Source: Planctomycetota bacterium (lineage in GTDB: Bacteria; Planctomycetota; Phycisphaerae; Phycisphaerales; UBA1924). From it: a stretch of DNA of 64,000 nt. Made by a program: the position numbers and the translations under genes. The DNA is taken from positions 171,832 to 235,831 of the forward strand of contig JBCBSM010000002.1 of NCBI GenBank assembly GCA_039819165.1, in the 5' to 3' direction. This document shows positions 17,713 through 26,480 of this stretch, piece by piece; position 1 is the stretch's first letter, and every line of letters starts with the position of its first letter. The notes under the pieces were generated by a model that searched no databases, had not been told where the DNA came from, and saw nothing but the letters and a program-made list of their open reading frames with translations.

Positions 17713-17791
17713 GCCGCGCAGCCCCGAGCCGGCGTGGTGGAGGCATCGGCGAGCACGAGAGGCGGATTCAGTCCGTCCGCGGCGGCGCGCG

Positions 17792-17822
17792 AAAAACGGC
17801 CGGCCTGGACGCCCGCCCGGCC
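17792..17822 (-). terminator. Intrinsic terminator after flagellin 2
   Basis: On the minus strand GGCCGG, 13-base loop and CCGGCC are followed by G and TTTTT (plus strand A run 17792-17796). It lies 86 bases past the flagellin 2 stop and separates the two flagellin transcription units; flagellin 1 therefore needs its own promoter in the remaining gap. Confidence 0.6.
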
Positions 17823-17907
17823 TGGAGGGCCTTGGGACGTCCGCCGGCGGACGGATCGGGTTGTGGCCGGTAGGTCCGAGAACGAACCGATCGGCGGATT
17901 CGGCGGG

Positions 17908-19467
17908 CTAGCCGAGCAGCTGGAGCACGTTCTGCGCCTGCTGGTTGGCGATGGCCAGCACCGTGGTGCCCGAGCTGGACAAGATCTGCGCCCGCGTCAG
18001 CTGGCTGGTCTCGAAGGCGAAGTCCGCGTCGCGGATGAGCGACTCGCTGGCGGTCAGGTTCTCCACCGTCAGCGACAGCGACCGGATGTTGGTCTGCAGC
18101 GTGTTCCGCTCGAAGGCGCCCAGACGCCCGCGGACCACCGTCGACTCGTCGATCGCGGTATCGATGATCCGGCTCGTGGCGGTGAAGTCACCACGGTCCT
18201 TAGAGGTCGCCAGGCTGTTCTCGCGGCCGGTCTTGAGCGACTCGAGGAATTGCAGCGTGCCGTCGATGAGCGTGCCGCCCAGGCGCGTGGCCGAGAGCGA
18301 TGGAATGCCCAGGTTGACCTGCTGCTGCGCGACGACTTCCGAGCCCAGCTGGAAGAGCGAGCCGCCGCCGGTGATCGTGAAGGTGGTCGACTCTCCCACG
18401 CGGGTGGCTAGATCCGAGTTGAGCAGCAGCACCGCGGAGAGCTGCGGATTGGCCGTCGAGATCTCCAGGCCGTTGCCGTTGGCCAACGCGCCATTGACGA
18501 TGGCCGTCACGTCGCGGCCCTGGTCGCGGTCTGCCTCGACGAGGTCGGTGCCCACCGTAGCCCACGGGAACGGATCGATGTCGCCGATCTGGAGGTCGTC
18601 GCCGAACTTGTAGGTCTGCCAGGTGCCGCCGGATGCGGGGTCATCGAGTCGATCGACCGAGACGAAGGAATTGGCGCCGTAGTCCTCGCTGCGGAAGACC
18701 AGACCCGAATTTGCGTCGCCGTTGATCAGCTCGGCCACCACGCCCGTCGAGGGCGTCAGCCGGTTGACGATGGTGACGACCTGCTCGTAGTCCATGCCCT
18801 CGGCCAGATCGATGCTGACCACGCCGTCGGGGCCACGGATCTCGAGCACGGTGGCCGAGAGCACCGTGCCATTCTCGACGGCGCCGGGCGTGGGTAGATC
18901 GCCGCGGACGTACAGCCCGCCCTGCTGGGCGGAGTTGAGCACCTCGACCTCGACCGAGATGTTGTCGTCCTGGGCGAAGGATGCAGCGCGGATGTCCACC
19001 TTGCCGAGCGCCGAGAGCGCCACGCCCGAGGTCTGGTAGCCCAGGCTGCCGTCGAGCAGCCGCAGGTCACCGAAGCGGGCGGTATCCGAGATCCGCGTGA
19101 TCGAGTCGATAGCCGAGTCGATCTGCGCCTGGTTGGCGGCAATTTCTTCGTCCGAGAAGGCGCCGGTGTTGGCCGCCTCGACGACGAGCGCCTTGATGCT
19201 GTTGAGCAGCTCGTTGACCTCGCTGAGCGAACCCTCGGCGGTCGCGATGACCGAGGAGGCCCGCTCGGAGTTCTTGATGCCCTGCTCGGCGCCCTGGATG
19301 TTGGCGCGGAGCCGCTCCGAGATGATCAGCCCCGCGGGATCGTCTCGGCCCCGGTTGATCTGCAGGCCCGTGCTGAGCCGCTCGAGCCTCGTATCCAACT
19401 CGCGGTTGGTGCGTTCGAGGTTCGAACGGGCGATCATGCTTGGTACGTTGGTGTTGATGCGCGTCAT
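17908..19467 (-). CDS. Flagellin 2
   Basis: A 519-residue flagellin paralogue. It has N-terminal RINTNVPSMIARSNL and LERLSTGLQINRGRDDPAG, and C-terminal IANQQAQNVLQLLG. The central domain differs strongly from flagellin 1, so the two are old paralogues that could form distinct filament segments. GGAGG precedes the ATG. The leader carries a perfect hairpin with ACGGA in the loop and a second ACGGA in the ribosome-binding site. It is directly downstream of csrA (78-base gap). Confidence 0.95.
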   Translation of the reverse strand: MTRINTNVPSMIARSNLERTNRELDTRLERLSTGLQINRGRDDPAGLIISERLRANIQGAEQGIKNSERASSVIATAEGSLSEVNELLNSIKALVVEAANTGAFSDEEIAANQAQIDSAIDSITRISDTARFGDLRLLDGSLGYQTSGVALSALGKVDIRAASFAQDDNISVEVEVLNSAQQGGLYVRGDLPTPGAVENGTVLSATVLEIRGPDGVVSIDLAEGMDYEQVVTIVNRLTPSTGVVAELINGDANSGLVFRSEDYGANSFVSVDRLDDPASGGTWQTYKFGDDLQIGDIDPFPWATVGTDLVEADRDQGRDVTAIVNGALANGNGLEISTANPQLSAVLLLNSDLATRVGESTTFTITGGGSLFQLGSEVVAQQQVNLGIPSLSATRLGGTLIDGTLQFLESLKTGRENSLATSKDRGDFTATSRIIDTAIDESTVVRGRLGAFERNTLQTNIRSLSLTVENLTASESLIRDADFAFETSQLTRAQILSSSGTTVLAIANQQAQNVLQLLG

Positions 19468-19472
19468 CGCGG

Positions 19473-19507
19473 TCCTCCGTGCACCGTCACCGCGCTCCGT
19501 CGCGGCG
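19473..19507 (-). promoter_or_regulatory. Two-site CsrA-type control region of flagellin 2
   Basis: On the minus strand CCGCG, loop ACGGAG, CGCGG (19505-19490) make a perfect 5-bp stem that extends by one G-T and one C-G pair to 19507/19488. Fifteen bases further on, ACGGAGGA (19480-19473) forms the ribosome-binding site before ATG 19467. One hairpin site plus one site over the ribosome-binding site is the arrangement known for Bacillus subtilis hag. Function here is inferred. Confidence 0.6.
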
Positions 19508-19545
19508 TGATTCGGCCCCCGGGCGCCGGCGTGTGCCGGTGGGGC

Positions 19546-19920
19546 TCAGCCCGCTGCCTGCCTGGGCCCGTCGGCATCGGCCGAGGGCGTGCGCGCCCGT
19601 GCGGGCCGCGTCGTGGGTTGCTCCGATGGCGGGGACACCGCGCCCCCGCGCGAGGCCGACACCCGGCCGGCCGACGGCACGCCCGCCCGGCGGCCCGGTC
19701 GAACCGGCGCGCTGAGCGAGCGGAAGTCGTCGTCGGGCGCCTCCGCGGCCCGGCGGTTCTCGGCCTTGATGGCCTCGTAGACCTCCTTGCGGTGCACGGC
19801 GACCTGGGGCGGGGCGGTGATGCCCAGCCGCACCTTGTCGCCGCGGATGTCGACGACCGTGATCTCCACGTGGTCGCCGATCATGATCGTCTCGTCGCGT
19901 TGCCTGGACAGCACCAGCAT
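19546..19920 (-). CDS. csrA: Carbon storage regulator / translational repressor CsrA with long C-terminal extension
   Basis: A 124-residue protein. Residues 1-60 are a complete CsrA: MLVLSRQRDETIMIGD, then VRLGITAP, R44-K-E-V-Y. CsrA dimers bind ANGGA in mRNA leaders and block ribosomes. After residue 60 comes an extension of about 60 residues rich in Ala, Pro, Ser and Arg, apparently disordered, roughly doubling the usual length. The gene follows fliW by 66 bases and precedes flagellin 2, the classic FliW-CsrA-flagellin module. Its own start region holds two ACGGA motifs. Confidence 0.93.
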   Translation of the reverse strand: MLVLSRQRDETIMIGDHVEITVVDIRGDKVRLGITAPPQVAVHRKEVYEAIKAENRRAAEAPDDDFRSLSAPVRPGRRAGVPSAGRVSASRGGAVSPPSEQPTTRPARARTPSADADGPRQAAG

Positions 19921-19933
19921 CCGTGCGCTCCGT
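19920..19933 (-). promoter_or_regulatory. Possible CsrA autoregulatory sites at csrA start
   Basis: Two ACGGA pentamers are seen on the minus strand. One is at 19933-19929, where it forms the ribosome-binding site ACGGAG seven bases before the start codon. The other is at 19924-19920, whose last base is the A of the ATG. No neat hairpin frames them. Negative autoregulation is plausible but weaker than the flagellin case. Confidence 0.35.
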
Positions 19934-19986
19934 GGGTCCGCGGGGGGACCGACTCTCCATCCCAGCGTCCTTGCTCCGCGCTGCCT

Positions 19987-20439
19987 CTAGGCGGTCGCCG
20001 CCTTGGCCCTTTCGGGTGCGCCCACCTGCATGACCTCGTGCCGCGTCGTCCAGCGCTTGTCGGCCAGCACGAGCTGCTCGCCGGCCATCGCGATGGTGTT
20101 GATCAGCAGCGGGCCCTGCAGGTTGGCCGTCAGCGTCTCGTTGACCTTGTTGACGATGACGAAGATCTGCGCATCCTCGAGCTTGTCGATGCCGAGCGAC
20201 TCGGCCTGCTCGGGGCGGAGTGGCACCTCGTAGTCCTTGAAGAACAGCGAGGGATCGGTGACCACGAAGGCCAGCGATGGCTCGTCGAGCGACTGCAGCC
20301 AGAAGAAGCAGGCGTCCTCGCCCGGTTCGAGCAGGCAGTAGCGCTGCTGATCCGGGAAGCCGAGCAGCCCCTGCGGGAAGCGAATGACCTTGTCGTCGGC
20401 GATGTCCACCACGCCGAATCGGGTCGTATTGACCTGCAT
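19987..20439 (-). CDS. fliW: Flagellar assembly factor FliW
   Basis: A 150-residue FliW. The family binds CsrA, or flagellin when flagellin is abundant, and so releases flagellin mRNA from CsrA repression as filament subunits are exported. Typical segments are FPQGLLGFPDQQRYCLLEP (residues 21-39), FFWLQSLDEPSLAFVV and NLQGPLLIN. The start is MQVNTTRFG at 20439, with GGAGGAG six bases upstream; an upstream in-frame ATG is less likely. It lies between flgL and csrA. Confidence 0.92.
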   Translation of the reverse strand: MQVNTTRFGVVDIADDKVIRFPQGLLGFPDQQRYCLLEPGEDACFFWLQSLDEPSLAFVVTDPSLFFKDYEVPLRPEQAESLGIDKLEDAQIFVIVNKVNETLTANLQGPLLINTIAMAGEQLVLADKRWTTRHEVMQVGAPERAKAATA

Positions 20440-20500
20440 GCCGTACTCCTCCGGCCGGGCCTGATGCCCCACGGGCCGTCCTTCCGCGTGCGTCCTGGTC

Positions 20501-22549
20501 TCAGCCCAGGAAGTCCAGCAGCGATTGCTGCCTGCTGATTGCCGTCACCTGCAGCGAGGCCTGCAGCTGCGTCTGCAGCTGCGAGAGCGTGATCGCCGCC
20601 TCCGCAAAGTTGGTGTCCCTCAGCCCGCTGCGTGTTGCCTGGTCGAGAAACACGATGTCCTCCTGGCGATCCGCGGCATCCTGCACCCGGCGGCCGTTGC
20701 CGCCGTTGATCGCCCGAACCTGCGCGACGGCCTCCAGCCGTTGCTCGATGGACTCCCCCGCAAGCCCTATGCCAGAAACGTCGTCGTCCGACAGGGCCTG
20801 CCGCAGATCGAGCAGATCGCTAAACAGGTTGCGGACGCGGACCTGGCCGACGTCCTCGCCGATCATCATCGAGCTTGCGGCATCGAAGGCCGCATCGCCC
20901 AGGCCCAGGTCCTGGAGCGCGCGGGAGGCGTTGAGCGGCTCGAGCGTCAGCGTGCCGCCGATCTCCGGATCCTGCCGCAGTGCCAGCCCACCGGGCCCCG
21001 ACGCGACCACGCCGGCCTCGAAGTCGCCCGGCACTAGCACGCCCGCGTCGGCGGCGGCCGCATTGATTCGCGCCGCGATGCCCGCGATGGTCCCGAGATC
21101 TTCGGGCCGCAGGTCGACGTCGAAGGCCACGCCGTTGCCCAGCGTCACGCGGAAGTCGGTGTTGCGCTCGGGATCGATCTCGCCGGTGATCGGATCGACC
21201 TGGTCGTCGATGATCCGCACGCCCGCGCCGTCGTTGAGTCCATCGACGGGCGTCGCGCCCGAGAAGCTGCGGATGCCCAGCCGGGACGCCGTCTCGTCGT
21301 TGCCGTCGATCTCCTCGACCGAGAGCCCGAAGCCCCGCGCGACGGCGAGGTCGCTGACGAGATTGATCGTGCCGTTCTCGGAATCCAGCTCCAGGCGGAC
21401 GCCGAGGTCGGTCGCCTCGATCGCGTTGCGGAGGTCCTGCATCGTCCGGGCCGAGCTCAGATCAACGACGCGGGTCTGGCCGGCGTGGCGGATGCGGATC
21501 GCCCCGAGCGGCAGCTCGTCGCCGGTCTCGATGGGGCTCAGCCAGCTCAGCCGCGGGTTGAGGTCGGCGCCGGCGTCCTCGGTGGGCGTGACCATGCCGC
21601 CGTCCATGAGCAAGCCCAGGTCGGCGGCGGCGGTGCCGGCGGCGATGTCCGTGAAGGCGAGCTCGGGGCCGCCGCCGCCGTCGGGCTCGAGATCGATGCG
21701 CAGCGCCCGCGCGTCGAAGCGCACCCCCTGCGGGCCCAGGATCGTCTGCTCGGTCTCGGCCTCGACGGCGCGGATGGCGGCCTCGATCGCGTCGGCGATG
21801 TCTCCCGCCGTGTCCACCCCCGAGAGGTCGATGGTCTGGGTCGTTGCGTCGCCGATGGCAAGCCGGAAGCTGCCGAGGTCGATGCCCGTGCCCCGCGCGC
21901 CGAGCAGGTCGGCGACGGGGGTGTCCTCGGTCACCGGGGGCCGCAGCTCGACCGAGCCGGCGACGCGGGCCGACGTGCCGCCCAGCGGGCTGCCCGGGCC
22001 GAGCGTCAGGGGCACGTCGACGCCCGGACCGAGGTCGATCCGCAGGCCGTCGCCCGCGCCGCGGTAGGCGTAGCCGCCCAGCATGGCCTCGACGGGCCGC
22101 GCGCCGGGCGCATCGCCGCCGAACATGAAGCCGACGTTGGACTTGCGATTGGCGACCTCGAAGGCCTTCTGGATGAGGCTGTCGACCGTGACGGCCGCGC
22201 CGGCGCGATCGTCGGCGCTGAAGGTCACGTTGATGAATTCCGAGGCGATCGACTTGGCCTCGAGCGTCACGTCCTGGGCGTCGCCGAGCGCTACGTCCAG
22301 GCGGTCGAGCGCCGACTGCGCCACGTCGAGGTTGCGGAGCCACTGTCCCGATCGCTCGATCGACTGGTCGAGCGCCGAGATGGCCGACGCGCGGACCGAG
22401 TCGTCGCTGAAACGGTTGACGTCGCGTCCGGTGGCCAAGCGCTCCTCGACCCGGAAGAGGTCGACGTTGCCGCGGTTGATGCGGTTGAGCTGCATCTGTG
22501 CGACGAAGAGATTGGGCACGCGGGTGAGCCCGGCGGAGACCTGCGTCAT
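20501..22549 (-). CDS. flgL: Flagellar hook-associated protein 3 FlgL, enlarged
   Basis: A 682-residue hook-filament junction protein. The flagellin-like N-terminal helices (RINRGNVDLFRVEERLATGRD and following, about residues 22-140) and C-terminal helices ending SRQQSLLDFLG flank a very large middle region of about 440 residues rich in Asp/Gly and beta-type sequence. Most FlgL proteins are roughly half this size. An AGGA ribosome-binding site precedes the ATG. It lies between flgK and fliW. The N-terminal and C-terminal matches make the call firm despite the size. Confidence 0.88.
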   Translation of the reverse strand: MTQVSAGLTRVPNLFVAQMQLNRINRGNVDLFRVEERLATGRDVNRFSDDSVRASAISALDQSIERSGQWLRNLDVAQSALDRLDVALGDAQDVTLEAKSIASEFINVTFSADDRAGAAVTVDSLIQKAFEVANRKSNVGFMFGGDAPGARPVEAMLGGYAYRGAGDGLRIDLGPGVDVPLTLGPGSPLGGTSARVAGSVELRPPVTEDTPVADLLGARGTGIDLGSFRLAIGDATTQTIDLSGVDTAGDIADAIEAAIRAVEAETEQTILGPQGVRFDARALRIDLEPDGGGGPELAFTDIAAGTAAADLGLLMDGGMVTPTEDAGADLNPRLSWLSPIETGDELPLGAIRIRHAGQTRVVDLSSARTMQDLRNAIEATDLGVRLELDSENGTINLVSDLAVARGFGLSVEEIDGNDETASRLGIRSFSGATPVDGLNDGAGVRIIDDQVDPITGEIDPERNTDFRVTLGNGVAFDVDLRPEDLGTIAGIAARINAAAADAGVLVPGDFEAGVVASGPGGLALRQDPEIGGTLTLEPLNASRALQDLGLGDAAFDAASSMMIGEDVGQVRVRNLFSDLLDLRQALSDDDVSGIGLAGESIEQRLEAVAQVRAINGGNGRRVQDAADRQEDIVFLDQATRSGLRDTNFAEAAITLSQLQTQLQASLQVTAISRQQSLLDFLG

Positions 22550-22597
22550 GGTGTGCGTCCTGGCATGGGATCGGCTCCTGCGCCCGGTCGGCGTCCG

Positions 22598-24337
22598 CTA
22601 GAAGATCGCCAGCAGCTCCTGCTGCAACTGGTCGAGCACCGAGATGTACCGCGCCGAGGCCTGGAAGGCCTGCTGGTAGGTGCTCAGGTTGATGGCCTCC
22701 TCGTCCAGGCTCACGCCGCTGACCGCGGCGCGCTGGCCCTCGATGGCCTCGCGGATGACGCGGCTCGCCTCGGCATCGGTGATGGCCGCATCCGTCTGCG
22801 CGCCAACGTCGCCGGCGACCTGGGCCCAGAAGCCCTGCAGGCTCTGGCCGCCCACCGCGTCGAAGGTGCGGTCCTGCAGCCGCGCCATGTCGATGGCGGC
22901 CGCGCTGGCGTCGAAGGCGCCGTCGGCGTTGATGCGGCCGACGTTCAGCAGACCGGGCTCGCCGGCGATGTCGCTCCGCACGGCGATGTCCGAGGCATCG
23001 CGGCCGCTGAAGAAGGCGTTGACGCCAACAGCCCCGAGCAGCCCGCTGGTATCCTCGCCGAAAGAGATCCGCGTGCCCGCATCGCCGCGGATGCGCAGCC
23101 GGCCATCGGCGGTGAAATCGGCCCGCACGCCATCGACGGCGTCGAGCGCGGCGCGGACGTTCTCGAGGGTCGTGTCGTCGCCGCCGCCGGCCGTTCCGTC
23201 GTCGGCGATGCCGTCGAGGTCGACCTCGATCCGCGTCGACGTGACGGTGCCCGACGCGCGATCGTGCACCTGCACCAGGAACGAACCATTGGTGATCTCG
23301 AAGGGGAGCTCAGCGAAGGTCGCGTTGGCCGGGTCGGTGAGCGCCAGGCCGCGATCCTCGGGCGGTGTCGCGACCTGGCTGGCCGCCTCCCGCAGCCCGT
23401 CGGGCCCGGTCGCGGTCGCGTGGATCCGGTTGGCCTGGAAGATCAGCTCGCTCGCGAGGCGGTCGAGCTGGTCGATGGTGCCGCCGATGGCCTCGTCACC
23501 CGCCTGGAGCAGGGCGCCGATGCGGCCGGCGCGTATCGGCAGTGGCGCGCCGTCCTCGCGGGCCCGAAGCACGAGCTGCGATTCGCCATCGATGGTCTCC
23601 CGCCGCGCCTCGATGCCGCGGCTCGCGCCCGCGAGCACGAGCGGCGTCGACCCGACGTAGACATCGACCTGGCCGCCGCCGCGTTCGATGGTGTCGATGT
23701 CGATCAGTCCGGCCAGCTCGTCGAGGACCTGGTCCCGCTGGTCCCGCAGGCTGGCCGTGTCGCCGCCGCTGACGCCCGCGCGGGCGACGCCCTCGTTGAG
23801 CGACGCCACCTGGCCGAGCAGGTCGTCGACGCGGGGCACGAGGTCCTCGAGCAGGGCCTCGCCCTGCACCTTCTGGTCGACGAGGTCGTCCCGCAACCGA
23901 CGGATGCTGCTCACCAGCGTCTCGGCCTGCTGCACGACGACGCCGTCGGCGGCCACGAGCGTGCTGCGATCGGACCAGGTGCCGAAGAAGCTCGACAGCT
24001 GGCTGGTCAGGTCGAAGTCGCTGAGCTCGCCGATGGAGGACTCGAGCTGGCTAAGCGTCGTGAGCGACTGGTTGGTGGCGGCCTCGCGGGCGTACTGGCC
24101 CCGGAGCCGCGCGAGGACGGCCTCGTCGATGGTCCGCGTCAGGTCGCGGATGCCCACGCCCAGGCCCGCCTGGAATCGGGAGCTTGGGTCGGCCGCCTCG
24201 AGAGGCGTGAGATCCAGCCGCCGCCGGGCGTACCCCGGCGTGGCGACGTTGGCCATGTTGTTGCCCGTGACCTCGAGTCCGAGCTGGCTGGCGGCCAGCG
24301 CGGACTGGCCCACCCGCATCGCCGACGTCAGGCCCAT
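22598..24337 (-). CDS. flgK: Flagellar hook-associated protein 1 FlgK
   Basis: A 579-residue hook-filament junction protein. The N-terminal rod/hook signature is present (ALAASQLGLEVTGNNMANVATPGYARRR, residues 13-40, in two pieces). The C-terminus ends with a helix ASARYISVLDQLQQELLAIF typical of FlgK. A FlgK-type segment GLIDIDTIERGGGQVDVYV is seen in the middle. It lies 27 bases after flgN, whose product is the expected chaperone. Its ribosome-binding site is ACGGAGAA within a weak hairpin. Confidence 0.93.
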   Translation of the reverse strand: MGLTSAMRVGQSALAASQLGLEVTGNNMANVATPGYARRRLDLTPLEAADPSSRFQAGLGVGIRDLTRTIDEAVLARLRGQYAREAATNQSLTTLSQLESSIGELSDFDLTSQLSSFFGTWSDRSTLVAADGVVVQQAETLVSSIRRLRDDLVDQKVQGEALLEDLVPRVDDLLGQVASLNEGVARAGVSGGDTASLRDQRDQVLDELAGLIDIDTIERGGGQVDVYVGSTPLVLAGASRGIEARRETIDGESQLVLRAREDGAPLPIRAGRIGALLQAGDEAIGGTIDQLDRLASELIFQANRIHATATGPDGLREAASQVATPPEDRGLALTDPANATFAELPFEITNGSFLVQVHDRASGTVTSTRIEVDLDGIADDGTAGGGDDTTLENVRAALDAVDGVRADFTADGRLRIRGDAGTRISFGEDTSGLLGAVGVNAFFSGRDASDIAVRSDIAGEPGLLNVGRINADGAFDASAAAIDMARLQDRTFDAVGGQSLQGFWAQVAGDVGAQTDAAITDAEASRVIREAIEGQRAAVSGVSLDEEAINLSTYQQAFQASARYISVLDQLQQELLAIF

Positions 24338-24338
24338 G

Positions 24339-24354
24339 ACGATTCTCCGTTCGT
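24339..24354 (-). promoter_or_regulatory. Weak CsrA-type hairpin over flgK ribosome-binding site
   Basis: On the minus strand ACGA, loop ACGGAGAA, TCGT: a 4-bp stem with an eight-base loop holding both ACGGA and the Shine-Dalgarno GGAGAA, one base before the ATG. It is shorter and weaker than the flagellin and flgA hairpins. Confidence 0.35.
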
Positions 24355-24364
24355 GCGCACGAAG

Positions 24365-24877
24365 TCAGCTGACAAGATCCACCCCCATCGCGGTGCTGGT
24401 GGTGACGATGGCGCCCGTCGCCGCGTAGGTGCCGGCTTGCGAGACTCGTGCGGCCACCTGCCGCGCAAGGCCGTCCAGGTGCGCCATCAACCCCGAGGCC
24501 GCCGCCTGCACCACCCGCTGGCGACGCTGGGCCGCGAGCACCGCCGACCGCGCTCGCGCGGCCGCGGCGTCGAGGGCATCGGCCGCGTCGGCGTCGAGGG
24601 CGCGGAGCGCGCCCGACAGGTCCTCGAGCGACCAGTGCGCGCCCACGCCCAGGGCCGACGCGAGCGCGACGGCCTGCCGGCGCCGCTCGATCTCCAGCCC
24701 GCCGAGTTGCTCGCCGGCGGCCCGCTGCGCAGTTGTCACGCCGGCGACGGCATCGGCATCGACGCGGCGCATCGCGTCCCGCTGGCGGCTCGCGAGGGCC
24801 TCCAGCTCTTCGTTGATCATCGCGATCGCGTCGATCGTCGCGGTCAGCTGCCGCGCGAGCATTCCGGCGGCGGTCAT
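24365..24877 (-). CDS. flgN: FlgN-like flagellar export chaperone
   Basis: A 170-residue, almost entirely helical protein rich in Ala, Gln and Arg. FlgN chaperones bind the C-terminal helices of FlgK and FlgL and carry them to the export gate. Sequence conservation in this family is low. The call rests on the predicted helical coiled-coil character (LNEELEALASRQRDA-like heptads at residues 20-40) and the position between flgJ and flgK. Its ATG overlaps the flgJ stop as ATGA, so translation is coupled. Confidence 0.7.
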   Translation of the reverse strand: MTAAGMLARQLTATIDAIAMINEELEALASRQRDAMRRVDADAVAGVTTAQRAAGEQLGGLEIERRRQAVALASALGVGAHWSLEDLSGALRALDADAADALDAAAARARSAVLAAQRRQRVVQAAASGLMAHLDGLARQVAARVSQAGTYAATGAIVTTSTAMGVDLVS

Positions 24878-25317
24878 GCGATCACCCCCTCCAGTGCCGG
24901 CGGCGCGGCCGACAGCGGTCGATCGGGCGGCGCACTCGGCTCGCGGCGGAGGTCGGCCTCCAGCCGATCCACCAGATCGAACCGCGACGCCCGCACGATC
25001 TGCCGCGCCATCACGCGGTCGAGCAGCGCACCGAATTGCTTCTCGGCCGGTCCCGGAGCGAAGGGCTCGGCCGCGTTGTTGCCCGCGCGCACCTCGGCCA
25101 GCAGCGGTTCGAGGAAGGCCATCGACACGAAGTCCTCGGCGGCCTTGCGGGCCGGATCGGGCGCTTCGGCGTTCGCCTGCCGCTGCGCATCGCGGGAGAT
25201 GACCGACGCGAAGTCCCGCTGGCGGCCGAGCAACACCTCGGGCGTGGCCGCGAAGCCCGCGCGCGCATCGAGAGACGCCGAGTCGTACACCGAGCTTGCG
25301 CCAATCTGGCCGACCAT
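24874..25317 (-). CDS. flgJ: Rod-binding protein FlgJ, N-terminal domain only
   Basis: A 147-residue protein. The segment AAEDFVSMAFLEPLLAEVR, followed by FGALLDRVMARQIV, matches the rod-binding/capping domain of FlgJ (PF10135-type). The C-terminal muramidase domain of enterobacterial FlgJ is absent, as is common outside gamma- and beta-proteobacteria. The start ATG 25317 lies two bases after the flgI stop, with GAGGAG at the end of flgI acting as ribosome-binding site. It sits between flgI and flgN. Confidence 0.82.
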   Translation of the reverse strand: MVGQIGASSVYDSASLDARAGFAATPEVLLGRQRDFASVISRDAQRQANAEAPDPARKAAEDFVSMAFLEPLLAEVRAGNNAAEPFAPGPAEKQFGALLDRVMARQIVRASRFDLVDRLEADLRREPSAPPDRPLSAAPPALEGVIA

Positions 25318-25319
25318 CG

Positions 25320-26480
25320 CTATTGCTCCTCGATCAGCTCGGCGTGCAGCGCCCCGGTGCGGTGCATCATGGCGAGAAGGTCGATCTGGTCCTGCACGGG
25401 CATGTCCAGGGCCCGCAGCGCCGCCAGCAGATCCGAGAGCCGCGCACGGTCGGCGGGTCGCGCGCCGGGATCGAGCTGCGCCCATCGCTCCGTGCTGAGC
25501 AGCGGGTTCTCCGGTGTCGGCACGGGCGGCGGCTGGGTGATGGTCAGCTGCAGCCGCTCGTGCGACACGCCTACCGGGCTGATGTCGACGTCGGCCGTCG
25601 CAACGATCGCGCCCGTCCGGCGGTTCACGATCACCCGCGCCGGCAGGTTCAGCAGGTCCGTATCCCGCACGCGGCGCTTCAGCAGGAAGGTCACGAACTC
25701 GGGGATCGCGTCCTGGTCGGGCTCGGGCACGCGGACGCGAACGGTGCGGTGGTCGAGCGCCTCGGCGATCGGCGGCAACCCCGGCTCGTCGCTGTTGTAA
25801 TACGACTCGTTGAGCGTCGAGGCGACCAGCGTGGTGGCGGCGAAGCCCTCGTACTGCCGCCGCACCTTCAGGTTGAACGTCGCACCGAGGCGGAAGGTCG
25901 AGATGTCCGCGACGAGCTGCGCACCGCCTGGGATGCGCGCGATCGTGCCGGCCTGCTCGTTATCGATCTTGAGGTTGCCCCGGCCAAAGGCGACCACGGC
26001 GTCGCCCGGCAGGTGGCCCCGCAGCGGGGCGATCAGCAGCGTGCCGCCCGCCAGGCTCTGCGCGTCGAGGGCGGCGCTGACGGTCAGATCGAAGCGGTCC
26101 CCCACGCGGCCGCCCGACGCCGGCACCGTCGCGCTCAGCCACACCAGCGCCGCCGCGCGGGACTGGCCCAGCTCCTCGGGGTCCGCCACCGAGACGCCCT
26201 GGCTCCGCAGCGCCTCGACAATGGGCCGCGTGACGGCGGTCTCGCCCGCGGTGTCGCCCGTGCCCGGCAGGCCCGTGACCAGGCCCACGCCGACGAGCTC
26301 CGCCGTCGTGGCGCCCTCGAACTCCACCAGTTCGCGGATGGTCAACTCGGCCCGCTGCGGCAGGATCTGGATGCCCGGATCGAGGCCTACCTGCCCCGCG
26401 GCGACCGACGAGGCCCACGCCCCGAGCGATGCCGCGACGACGGCACGCAGGCGCTGGATGGTGTTGCTCGGCTGTGCCAC
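25320..26480 (-). CDS. flgI: Flagellar P-ring protein FlgI
   Basis: A 386-residue periplasmic ring protein that forms the bushing around the rod in the peptidoglycan layer. The N-terminus is a signal peptide (about residues 1-28). The segment LVGVGLVTGLPGTGD is typical of FlgI, as is FNLKVRRQYEG later. The start codon is GTG at 26480. The ribosome-binding site GGAGGAC lies in the loop of a small hairpin (ACGC...GCGT, 26493-26479) whose 3' arm reaches into the start codon. It is 55 bases after flgH. Confidence 0.93.
   Translation of the reverse strand: MAQPSNTIQRLRAVVAASLGAWASSVAAGQVGLDPGIQILPQRAELTIRELVEFEGATTAELVGVGLVTGLPGTGDTAGETAVTRPIVEALRSQGVSVADPEELGQSRAAALVWLSATVPASGGRVGDRFDLTVSAALDAQSLAGGTLLIAPLRGHLPGDAVVAFGRGNLKIDNEQAGTIARIPGGAQLVADISTFRLGATFNLKVRRQYEGFAATTLVASTLNESYYNSDEPGLPPIAEALDHRTVRVRVPEPDQDAIPEFVTFLLKRRVRDTDLLNLPARVIVNRRTGAIVATADVDISPVGVSHERLQLTITQPPPVPTPENPLLSTERWAQLDPGARPADRARLSDLLAALRALDMPVQDQIDLLAMMHRTGALHAELIEEQ

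Noticed and set aside
17690-17780. Sigma-28-type promoter for flagellin 1
   Set aside because: A GCCGAT-like box is present on the minus strand, but the -35 part and spacing do not fit well enough.
21485-25498. Very long open frame of over 1,300 codons on the plus strand opposite flgL, flgK and flgN
   Set aside because: Composition is typical of an antisense shadow in GC-rich DNA, the products make no sense, and clear flagellar genes occupy the other strand.
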